A DNA stretch of 64,000 nt from Neelides folsomi (Eukaryota > Arthropoda > Collembola > Neelipleona > Neelidae), in contig JAQGBZ010000022.1 of NCBI GenBank assembly GCA_034687125.1, positions 310,001-374,000 of the forward strand, in the 5' to 3' direction. Each line of letters begins with the position of its first letter. Position 1 is the stretch's first letter. The notes beneath the pieces were generated by a model. It was not told where the DNA came from and did not search any database. It was given only the letters and a program-made list of their open reading frames with translations. Made by a program: the position numbers and the translations under genes. This document shows positions 23,901 to 35,500 of this stretch, piece after piece.

Positions 23901-26900
23901 ATTATATCTGATCTCGCAAGGATGCAGGAGCTACTACTCTACATACTTATCACCCTAATAAATAAATCTCACAAATGTCAAGTGCAGTTTTAATAGAGAA
24001 GAGAGAGCCTCTCATTACGAGACATAATATATATCTGTGGATCTGACAAGCAAAGAACAACAAACAAACTCTGGTGTAGTCATGAATAAAAAGGGGAAAA
24101 TTCCCTCGGTTCTTCCGCAGCGGCCTTTACACATGTAGCTACCTCATAGAACCCATAGTTAGCCTGCCTTATCGCGAGATCCAAATAATACGCTTTAAAA
24201 TATTCCATACATTACGATTACAAGTTCAACTTCTGAAACACATTGTTAAGCGGAGCTATGCAGTCCATCCAACAGGAGAGTTGTAGTTCTCGTTATGTAC
24301 TCTCTGTACTTATTAGCGTATTTGTTACATGTGGTCGGACATCACACACGTATGTATGAACTACAACAAAGAACGTATATAATTTTATATACTTTTATAG
24401 AGTTGTATCATGAGTTTTGAGTTGATAAAGTGAAGAGGATTACACAACAGTCTCTGGCCCTTCTCAGGGCTCATCCTCGCCCATTAACAATAACGTAAGT
24501 TGGTTACACTTGGCGAATGTTGAGTGATAAGGGATCTTGGGGTTGGGAGATGGGGAGGACGATAGTGATCTGAAAAGTAATTTTTACACACAGGAAGTTC
24601 ATAGATTCCCAAGTCCGATTCTCTCATGGAGGAGCTCCCTTTTTCGCAATGTGTTTAATCGAGATATGATCTGAGAGTGATGAGTATCTCACCTTCGTCT
24701 CCTCCCAGGTCCGAGTAAATTTAATTAACCCTCTAATCCTCCCATTCTAATTAATCCATATCGCGCTCCTCGGGGCTCATCCTCTGTGTAATAGTGGGAG
24801 TCTGAGCCTCTGCGGTGGATTGAAGGAGGGGAGATGGATTACGGTCGAAGACAATGGAAGGCACTTAGCCCAAAGGTTCCTCCGGGTGGTGAACCCCCTA
24901 TTCGAAAATCGAAGTTGTAAAATAGATTTACCCCCAATTAAGAAAGAAGAAAATGACATTTGACTCTCGATGGCGCCCGATTGTCCCCCCGCCGACTCCT
25001 CTTGGAATTTGAGATTTCTATCCCTTTTTAGGCTCTCCTGAGGCGCCAGGTCCGGCCGTCCAGCCAGTGCCCCTTGGAAGGTTCAAAGTGTAAAGTGGTG
25101 GACTTTAATTTCTCATCTCATCTCAATGGGAGAGACAAAGGGCGAGACGATGGGAAGGAGGATTGAGGACCGATTCCCTAATTGGTCCAGTTGTCAATGG
25201 TTCTTCCATGGGTAGGATGATGGGAGCGATAGGATGGAGACGCCCGGTCCCTCCGGATAAATGATTTACGAAAATATTTATGCGAGAAACCAAATCTGGA
25301 ATGTCTTCTTAAGTGTGAGACTAATTAGTTCCTTTGGCTTCGAGCGAGACTCGCATATGTGGACGTCTTGAGGACAGTGGGTTCATACATTCCGGCATAT
25401 GTAGATACATAAAACTACATGTGTGAGTGTATGTATCGGGGGACAGCTCGTAAGCTGTCTCTACTTTGTCGAAGGAAACGGATACAAGTCTCGTCGCTTT
25501 ATATTAGACCTCACTACACTCACTCTTCGGAGGAGCTACATATGTATTGGGGATAATTTCCATCGGCTCAATTTACACGATCCGGTCCCAAAAATTTACC
25601 CAGCTGTTTTTATGCTCTCATTTGTGACAGAGGCGAGACCCTCGGTTTCCGGTTCACCGTCCTCGTCCTCCTCATGTCCACGTAGGGGATGGTCTGGCGC
25701 CTCCGACACTCCGACTCAAAGTGATTTATCCCCTCAACAAGTCCTTTTATACCCCTCGACCTCGTCTGTCTCATTAGCCCGTGATCTGGAGTCGATCGGA
25801 AGAGGAGCATGGGATGTAAATGGGGATGCGAAATGGGCTCCTAATCGCTCCTCCGAAGGATTACTTCCCGGGAACGAGCTAAAAAGTCGGATCCTTAAAT
25901 CCTCTGCCCACATTAATGGTCATGAGTTGGGGAAAGGGAGAGAGGCGTCCGCTGAGTCACTCTTCTCATCGGTGCCCCCAAGAGCACCCATACATGCAAT
26001 ATTAATCAATAATGGAAAGATTAGGCCGAGAGCGTAATCTAATCTTCATTTCATTTACATGAGAGACTACTTATTAGTTTCTAGTTATTCTACAAAGGGT
26101 AGACAAGGCGAGCTGGTTACTTAGAGCTCTTTAACTGCCATTTACATTGCATTACACTCTCCTAACAATTGTTAACATCGAGTACTGATGAGGGAAACGA
26201 GGAGTCGATTGTAGAGAAACAAGAAGTACAGAGTGCAAATGGAGCATCGGCTCAATGATAGCCATCCTCCTTATCTCTCACCGTCGTATGAATAGATAGG
26301 TTATATACGTATAAATAGATAGGCTCCTCTCCTTGAGACTCTCATGGAACTTCGGAGGAGAGTCATTGTGTAGCAATTTGTTCACACAGTCGGTGGTAGA
26401 GTAAATATTCACTTTGGGTGGGAGCTTGGTCTCATCACACTCGGCCTCTACTTCGGCGTGAGTTGGCACAAATATGAAATTCGTCTACATTACACTCCGC
26501 CCAACTGAAAATAAAATGGGACCGGAGAGTAATCAATTCATCTCTCTGCCCTCCCTAACCCTGCTCCTCGACAAGGAATTTGATTTAAAAACTCCCCAAG
26601 TAGTAGTAGTAGCAAGAGGGAAGAAGGACCTCCGAGCCCCGAAGAAATTTATGATTATGATATTTTGGCAAAAAACGAGCTGGCGCCTCTCGAAATCTGA
26701 GGCAAAAGTGAAGAGACATATGAATTCCGAAACAATAGAGGCAATTAAGGCCAATTGTGAGAGAGAGAGCAGCGGAGTGGCCTGGTCTAGCCCTCCGCCT
26801 CATCCGAAGAAAATATTCCATATTTTCAACTTGAAAAAACGGAATCATAAAAGGGAGATGAGGGGCTGAAGGAAGGAAACAAGGAAAGGGTTTGCACTCT

Positions 26901-27937
26901 CAACTTCTTTACGACCGCTTTTAGCATTTTTAATTACTCGTACTCGTCGTAATGATGAAGTGATGCTGAATCGCTTCCCTTCCAAACATCCTCTCTCTAG
27001 CTCAATTTTTTCCCCTTTTCCCTCTCTCTCTCCACTCTCTCAGAAATGACTGTGTTTGGTCGAGGGCAGGGATCTGATTATAGGAGGATAACTCAGGGAG
27101 ATGGTGGAGAGCGATAGGAGTCAATTGAGCGAGGACCAGGTGAATCCTCGTTACAACGAGTTTATCTTACTCAGGAATCCCAATTAGGCTCTAAAAGCAC
27201 AATTAATAGAATTAGAGGAATATAAAGGCGGAGAGTGAGTGATGAATGAAAATTACATCATTCATTAGGAGGAGGGAGCAGGAAATTGCGAAGCTGACTC
27301 GGAATTAATGAATGGAGAATTAATTTGAATGGAGTAGAAAACCTTGAGGTGATAAAGGGAGATTCGAATCTAATTAGGAGCGTCGGAGTATTAGCTGGCT
27401 AATACAATGTATATATGCTCCTCTCCCTGCTCATCATTTTTCCATCATAGGTTGTTGGTGCTGTTGGTGTAAGTGACAAAAGGAAGGGAGGCGAGGTGGC
27501 TGGAGGAAGAGTTATATGAAGGGAAGGCTCATAATGTAACCACTGGTTCAAGTGCAGTGTTTAAGAGTTTAACTTCTCGGGACGACGAGCCCAAATCTGA
27601 GGAAACAGGAGATAGACAAGTAGTAACGAGTTTTGAGTACATACGTTAAATAGACAGGTAATTAATGTACGTAGGCTCGTAGAGGATAAAAGGGAAACCA
27701 TGTATAACAAGGCGAAGTGAGGTAAAGGGTAGATTGGGGCTGGGGGAACGGAGCAAGGATCCTTTGGATTTCCAGCCAGAGCTCTAATCCAAATGGTCGA
27801 TAGGCCATGGTGCTTTGAGAAGGCAGAGGCACAGCCGCGTCCAATGAGATCTCTCCTGCCAGCTATGTAGGGACATTGAGGTGGAGCCGGCCGAACCCAG
27901 TTGAGCAAATCTACTGCCAGCCTCCTCGATCCCCCCT
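17987..27937. other. Noncoding, GC-richer upstream landscape of iroquois
   Basis: In about 10 kb I find no convincing exon, tRNA or repeat. Composition rises abruptly near 18 kb from the AT-rich background. The sequence is rich in purine-strand GGAGGAG/GAGAG tracts and in TAATTA-type homeodomain core sites. Long chance frames appear on both strands because stops are rarer at this composition, but none shows protein-like domains or spliced continuity. The likely content is iroquois cis-regulatory DNA; this is inferred from position. Confidence 0.5.
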
Positions 27938-27972
27938 TCAGTCTGCTCTTCGCACCTGACCCTCGAGGATGT
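27938..27972 (+). promoter_or_regulatory. iro: Candidate TATA-less core promoter of iroquois: Inr plus DPE
   Basis: TCAGTC at 27938-27943 matches the arthropod initiator TCAKTY, with +1 at A 27940. GGATGT at 27967-27972 matches the DPE functional range set RGWYVT at exactly +28 to +33. No TATA box stands at -30. If real, the 5' UTR is only 29 nt and the DPE overlaps the ATG at 27969. Inr plus DPE is a common promoter type in insect developmental regulators. Chance occurrence is possible. Confidence 0.35.
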
Positions 27973-30900
27973 ATTTCAATCAGCAGCAGGTAAGCTTGCA
28001 CCACGTTCTCCTTCTTCAACAATACGAGGACGCGTCTCACCTCCACTCTGCCCTACAGCTCCACTCGCCGACCACGAACTCGAGCACGAGTGGGGGGAAC
28101 ATGAGCGGTTCCACGAGCCCGACTGCCATCATCAACCCTTCTTGTTGCGACGGCATCGGCCGCCTCATCACTGACCCCTTGACCGGTCAGTCTGTGTGTT
28201 CTTGTTCCTACGAGAACCGAATTCTTTCATCCCAAAACTCCGTCTTCAATCCCCGGAATCTCTACACAACGTACAACCCGGACCAGAATCCTTATGCGTC
28301 GCTGGAAAACGCCGGCGTCGCCTCGGCCTTCTACAATCCCCTTGTAAGTGGCCCAACTTGTTTACACATTCATAGATATTATGCATTTATTTTAATGGCC
28401 CATAAGTTGAATACAATGAGGTCTCCTCTAATTATTTTCCCACTTACCCTCATTCACCATTCAACTAATATTGACGGAGGTGAATGGGTAAATACGTTGT
28501 TAACCACTTCAATTTCCAAAAGAACCTTGTTCACAGATTTTAGGATTGCCAACACTCATTAGCGATAGTGATTGTATTTGATCTTTTTGAACATGAGAGA
28601 TTAAAGTTCACATCGGAATTTTTTCCATATCAATATTCGTTAAGGTGTGAAAAGGAGCATGCTAGGACCTTAAATGTAAATCGTTCCAATATTTATGTTT
28701 CTTTTCCCCGTTGCATATAAAAACATGTATGTTCTTTAATTCAATTATAAAAATCCAACAAATTGCTTCCTGCTGTCCCAAAGAATTATGATTGAGAGAA
28801 ACAATGTGAGTGAACAAAGGGGAAATTGAACGAGTTGTGAAGAGGATGGATGGTTGGGCCGTGGGCTCAGGAGGAGATTTTTTGGGGAAGAGAGGAATTG
28901 ATTACAAAGTGAAGGAGAAGTGAAGGAGAAGATGAAGAGAGATTGAGGATTGATTTGGACGACAGGGTGGGGCGTACAGTTCGGGGCTCGTGAAGGCAGG
29001 AACAGGAGGATCATCGGTGGTGGACTCAAGCGGAGTGACCCCTGGAGGACCTGGCGACGTCTCCTGCTGGCCCAACCCCGGGAGTCTCCAGCCAAGCTAC
29101 TACAGTCCTTATGACCCGACCTTCGCTGCAGCCGCTGCTTACGGGTCAGTGTCCAACTCTCTTCCCCGCTGGCCCTCTGACTTCATGATCCCACACACTG
29201 ACTTGAGACTCGAGACCAAAATTAGATTAAGCCACTGCATGCAAGAAATTTGATTTGTGGTCCTCCGGTCGAGCCGGAATGCAAGGAGGAGATCACGAAC
29301 TCACTTCCTCACCAGCAAATTCCTTTCCCAGATTCCTCACTCCCCGCCCGAGTCAAATCCCTTCCAAACAATGGGCTTCCAGAAATGCGAGCGAGGGGAA
29401 GCAACCCGGGAGAACGCCCATAGCGGAAATGCCCGGACAACTTTTCCCAGAGTGAAAGTCGAAAGTCGGTTCATTGTCTCGGTGGTCAAAAGGAGAATTG
29501 CGGAAGCTGGGGAAGAACTGCGGAGAGATGAGGGCCGAAGAGCCATTGAGTTTAGAGCCATAATAATAAAGCTCGGCGGGTGGGTTTACTCTCTGGGAAG
29601 GGATAGTAAAGGGTTCAGGACCAACAATGAGCCATTACTGACTGTCTGCCCCTCTTTTCTTCACAAGGGCGACTTTTTATGAACCCTTCCTCCACTTGTC
29701 ACCTTATCCCATTATCTGACTCCGAGCTCCGGCGCCTTCGAACCACAATCACTCAACTGCCAATTTGGGCTTACGGGTCACGCTAATGATTTATTCCCCG
29801 AACAGCTATGGTGGCGGCTATGACCTCGCGGCTCGGAGGAAAAACGCGACCCGGGAGTCGACGGCCACTCTCAAGGCTTGGCTCAACGAACATAAGAAAA
29901 ATCCCTACCCCACGAAGGGGGAGAAAATCATGCTCGCCATCATTACAAAGATGACTCTCACGCAAGTGTCGACGTGGTTCGCAAATGCCCGTCGCCGGCT
30001 GAAGAAGGAGAACAAAATGACATGGGAGCCAAAGAACAAGACGGACGAGGATGAGGACGAAAAAGATTTGGATGACGGTGAGCCGCAATTGTTTCCTCAT
30101 TAGCTCTTATGCCCTGTTGTGTGTGGAAGGATGGAGAGTAACATGGAATAATCTCCCCATCGCTTCCATGTCTCCCTGGCTCCCTCACAAGAGGAAATGA
30201 ATGAGCTCAGAAGGGTTGACTTGTGGATTAGAGGATTAGGCCGGGAGCAGTTCGAGCTCGTAGGGTCCCCTCTTATTAAAAAGGGCCACTGAGCCGTGGA
30301 ATAATAATGGAGGGCTGAGCGAGGTTGGGCCAATCTGCCTCTATCAGGGCAGAGCAGTGAGAGAGAAGAACTGGAAATGGCTAATCCCGGCCAGTAATCA
30401 AACTTTGACACTTTCCGTCCTCCGGTGTCCCAGTCGGGGAGTTTGGCGGAGACTTCGTGCATTCCGTTCACATTTCCATCCATCTATTATTTATTGCTGC
30501 TGAGTTGAGTGCATTTGACAGTTAATGCTTTATAAATGCATTTTCTCTAATAATATTTATCCGCTGCGGAGGGAGAGCATCTCATAGAGCCATTAGGGAC
30601 ATTACTCTGAATCAATCTGTGCAATGAGGGACCTCCCCACCCCGCCGAACCCACATGTCAAAATACGGTCGGCAACGGGGGCTCCCAACATTTCCCTCCA
30701 CATTTCCGAATCCATTCATATCGCATATCGCTCAAAATAATCGGATTTTGAATAACCCAATGATTCTCATTTTATTACCCTCACTCACTTTTACAACGGC
30801 CCAACAGCCTTTAATTCAATAATTTACAAACAAACAGCAGATCCTGTACAAGCCTTCCAATGAGGGAATGAATTGAAAACGGCAACAAATTGGTTGAAGG

Positions 30901-32526
30901 GGAATTTGGCCTTTTATGTTTCTTGGCCATTACAAGGCTTGCATCAGACTGAGGCGAAACTAATCCCACCAAGCTGTAAAAGGATATGAGACTTAGGAGT
31001 AAACAAACGAACATAAGTCAAGTTGGAGAACGGAGTCCTTTTTGGTCGGAAAAGTGAGGATAAGAATGAGGTTGGAGGTCGGGCAGAGACGGGCGACGAG
31101 GAGGGAGAGCCCAAAGACTTAATTCACCTCAGATGACCAGACATCCAATATGTCAGGAGAGGAAATGATTTATTCGGCCGTTGGAGAGAAGGCCTTCGTC
31201 CGCGAGTCGCCTTCTCTCTTTCTCAATCGAACAGCTCAGCAGAATGGCGACCCTCTCGCGCTTGGATCTATCAAGATATTAAGGAGAGATAGCCTAAAAA
31301 CGCAGGAGGAGTCTCGCTGCTTACATTAAAATAAGATACAAGTTCTATAAGTGTGACCCTTCTTGACCTCCCTTTAAATGAACACGAGCAGAAAGTTGCA
31401 ATGTAACAATGAGGCCCATAAACTTCCCATTCACCCACTCACGAATAATGAGACTCGTCTTTACAGCCTTCATTTATTCTATTTCTATTTATCCCTTGTG
31501 CAGATGACGGGGATGGAGATAACTCCACGTCTCCTCCGCCCTCCAACAACCACCATCACAACAACAACGACATCAAGGAGGAGAAGGAAACGATCATCCC
31601 AAGCAGTGCAAACAAACCCAAGATTTGGTCTTTGGCCGATACGGCGGCCTGCAAAACCCCGCCGCCCTCCATTAACCACACCCACCACCATACAAACAAC
31701 CACCAGCCGCAGCCACCTATCCACCATCCCGCCGTGACCTCTTCGTGGAGTTTCGCCCTCCCTTATGGAAACCACCAAGGGCCAGTCCGCTATCCGGGTA
31801 TCTACCTCAACCCTGAAACGGATACTCCACCGCAAACACCACCAAACCTCAAACTTGGCCACGGTCTCCTCTACTCCAACTCAGAGAACACGGCGTTTAA
31901 GCCCGTCATAAAAGGGTAAGGCTTTCCTCCAATCGTAGCTCATCTCAAAGGGCTAATAGAAAGATAGGGATCGAAGGGTGTCTTCCCATCAAATTAATTT
32001 ATCCTCTCTGAGTAGCTGTAAGGAGAGGGGAGATGAGATACGGAGCCTATCTCCTGCACATCCTTCTGGGATATCTCTCCCCGAATCAATTTCTCTCACT
32101 AATTAATTAGCCTCTCCGGTCTTATCAACGACCATCGAAGAGGGAGCCCTCTGAGCTAATCTCCTTTTTTATACTTTTATACTTATGAGGGTGGTAGAGG
32201 AAGAGATAGTCATCGCCCATAATGATCATCACCCTCGACGTCGTGAGAGGGTGACGGAGGAACGGGGCGTGAAGGAGGAGATGATGATGAGCATAATTAT
32301 TAATTAGACAGGCGAAAGAGCGTATATGGCTAATTAGGCAATTGGGAGCCGGGAAGTTGAACTTCTTCATTTCCCTTTTCTTTCTTCCAGTTCATCTAAC
32401 GTGCTGAGCGGAGGGACTCACGGCGTTGGGGGCCCCGTCTCCCTCACAAATAGCAACAGTTCCACCTCGAGTCTTCATCCAGCCGCCGCCCCGCTCCATC
32501 ACCCCCCGCCGGGCTTCTGTGTCTGA
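27969..32526 (+). CDS. iro: Iroquois homeobox transcription factor, araucan/caupolican class
   Basis: This is a TALE-class DNA-binding regulator used in arthropod patterning and neural prepattern. Exons: 27969-27989, 28059-28343, 28966-29144, 29806-30077, 31504-31915 and 32391-32526, giving 434 residues. If the 69-nt intron at 27990-28058 is retained, the frame stays open and gives 457. Residues about 40-102 match the Iroquois N-terminal block: [19 protein letters not shown], then SVCSCSYEN, then [10 protein letters not shown]. The homeodomain is at about 171-233, preceded by [20 protein letters not shown], which is the araucan/caupolican form. It has the TALE loop NPYP at 194-197 and helix 3 WFANARRRL with Asn222. 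An acidic stretch [11 protein letters not shown] follows, then [18 protein letters not shown], and then a His/Pro/Asn-rich tail ending in GFCV. It lies upstream of, and in the same direction as, mirror. At 434 residues it is shorter than the Drosophila proteins. Confidence 0.92.
29806..30077 (+). other. iro: iroquois homeobox exon
   Basis: This exon of 272 nt enters in phase 2 and leaves in phase 1, exactly like the homeobox exon of mirror. It carries the whole 63-residue TALE homeodomain plus the acidic region behind it. Acceptor CCGAACAG|C and donor GACG|GTGAGC are clear. The intron before it is 661 bp (29145-29805) and the one after it 1426 bp (30078-31503); neither shows further exons. 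Confidence 0.93.
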
Positions 32527-35500
32527 GACTCTCCTGATTTAATCCCGTGAGTCGCGGAAGTTTAACTCGAGTAGGCGGAGGAATGTCGCCGCCAATGGAG
32601 GAACTGCGTCTTCGGCCCTTCGATTGAATCAGATTCCCATCTCGGAATCGAGTTCCAGCGGAAGAATTTTAATCGCCCAGTGAGACAATTTTGTGATACT
32701 CGATGAAATAAAATATTGTACTATATTACTTTAAGGATAATTACACGACGAGGCCGCCGTGCCAGGCGTTCAGAGGACAATCCTTTAGTTATTTATATGT
32801 CATACCTCCTGTTGTCAATCTTTCGTGAACAGCCTGGCGACCCCCATTGTAAAGTGAAATGAACTTTGAAAATATACCAAGTCCAATCAGCAATGATATC
32901 TTTGTTTTCATTTTTATTTGTTACGGCTTGTAAATACTTATCTAAAGAAGAGGTTCAGCCGAGGAGATGCAAAGGCCTTTCAAAATCACAAATTAATAAA
33001 CCTCGGGAGGAGAAGAGAAAGAAATAAAGAATGAGAACTAACTGACTCACCTTCCTTCCTTCATTATTCACTATTGAGATTCGCCATGAGTCTGCAATTT
33101 TATTTATTTGGCTCATCATAATGTTTATTTGAATATCAGATGAAGCTTATTATGTTTGGGAAAGAAAGGCGGGCCACTCATGACGGGCTAAGTGGCCGTG
33201 GACGAGGAGCATATAAACATATCATAGTCGAGGAATAATAGGGGAGCAGTTGAAGCCAAGTGCCTTCATTTAGCCAGGGTAAAAAACGCCTCCGCCTCGG
33301 ATCAATAGGATAGTAAGATGGAGGAAAAGAGGGATCTTCCCTTTATGTTACGACAAGGAATAACGCCTCGTCAGCGAGAAAATACTTGAGCGAGAAAAAG
33401 AGGTTGGCTTATTCGGATCGTTGAAATCAAGTCAACTTGACTCCCTCTCCATGTCCAACTCTCCTCTCCTGACACTTCCCACCCTCCCGTCCCGACTAGG
33501 TTCAGCATATATGGAATATCCGAATTGAGAATCCGACTTAACTCCGATCCCTCCTCTCTGCATGGGAATCGGAGATTGAGCGACTTCACTCAATCCAACT
33601 GAGGGGAGGGACGGAAGTGGAAGCTGTTCACTTCTTGCTCCCACCACACACTTCCCGGCCTGGAATTATTTATGGGGAGATCAATCCGTCCGTTTTATGG
33701 GACGATTGAAAAAGTTATTTACGGGGAAAAGATCATCCCATTCGAGTTGAGATTGAGTCCCTGGTCGGGACGAGGAACTTGCTCACTTCATCATTATCAT
33801 GGCCCCAATAGGGAAATCAATAGTTTGCCTCCCAATTTCCGTCTCTCGCAATCAATCCAGATGATTGACAAGGAGAGGTGAGAGCGTCGAGTGGTTTTAT
33901 TTTCCCATTTCCTTATCAAATTAATAGGAGATTAGTGAGGATAAATGACAATTGTACCATGAAATGTTCCGACACTCGAGGGCGGAGGGGACAAAGAGCG
34001 AGCTATTTTCCTCGATGAGCTCAATCTCAATTACAGCGGTGTGTATCTCCGTAAATAATAAGCTTTGGAGTTTGATCTCCCGTTCTTCCTCCTTTGAAAG
34101 CTTTACCAGCGCTTGTGTATTTACACTCGCCCAAGTCCATACTTGCATTACTTGTATACTGCACCTCTCTATACTCTCCTTTGAGACATTAATCTATGCA
34201 TCGATGCCTATATGAGGGGAGATGAGCAAATCCCTTCCTATGAGTAATTGGAATTTGGATGGAAGGAGCCGAGAATTTTTTCCCTCTTTCTCACTTGTCA
34301 GACCGAGCGGAGAGTTGAAAAGAGTTATGTAAACTTGAGTGTAAATTGCTTTAAAGCTCCAACAAAGCTCAATCCTTGTTAATTAACAAATATTATTATT
34401 GGGACAAGGAAGTTTAATCTAAATGAACAATGTATTATGTGGGCCGAGTGGTTCTCGGCTTCTTCCTCTTTCATCTCCTAAATGACATAATTCCATTTGA
34501 AACGATGGCTAATTGACAGGTGACATATTTGTTTACTGGCCCGATGATATGATAAGGTGAGGAGACCTGAGCGATCCGACGCCCTCTCCGGTCCCCCATT
34601 TCACACCTGTTTCCGATAGGAGATATCGGCGGGATATTAAGAGCATTGGGAGAAGAATCCTCCGCTGTTTGTGAGAATGTGAGTCGTGGGGATTGTGAAG
34701 GACCCCATTGAAAAAGTGGTTTATTTTATCATTATCATGTGTCGGAGGCCGCCTTTGATCAGCGAGTGAGACGAGTGCAGTCTCACCTAGAGCCCAGAGA
34801 GAGCTTCAAATCGATTGATTGTTTATCGAACACTGATTACCTCAACCATTGATATTATTGATATTTGCCTTGTCTATGTGTTTTGTCATTAGGGGAGGTG
34901 GACAGGTGTGCAAACAAGGGTAGTTTCCTATCGACTTCAAAGACACCGCTGTGATTACACAATTATGAGCCACATTGAAGGAGCGTATTTCCAATGGCGG
35001 TCGTCAATTAGAGTTAATCCTGGGAAGTGTTTCGCGTTGGCTTCTAAAATTAGCCGAGTGGATCCACTACACCTACTTTACATGGGTTCCTGAGAGGGCC
35101 GAGGATTGTGGGAGCGATGCGGGGAGCGGCGGGCCCGTGATGAAGTGATGAGTGCCAAAATCCATCGGAGCAGCTTAGGGCCCTCATTTATATAGACTCA
35201 GTCTGTGAGAGCCACTCAATTTATCAAAGTCTGTATCCATTTGTCTTCTCCCCTCTTCTCAGCAAAGTCTCCTGCCAATCCTCCTGGCTTATCCTCGCCT
35301 CTGTCCCCTGGCTACGCTTTCTCTCCCTCCAACTCTGGTCACATCGAGGTCTACTTATTTCTGTGGCAAAAGCCAAGAAAGCCAAAAGCCAAAACCAAAG
35401 CTCCAGACACACGGACCAACCCGAGACCATGAGGAGAGCCACAGAGTTTACAGCTCGACCAGAGAGTGATTTATCGTCCTTTTGTCCTCTTCAACCTTTG

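Noticed and set aside
27561-28046. 161-codon minus-strand frame
   Set aside because: It overlaps the iroquois promoter and first exons in antisense and has no recognisable protein features.
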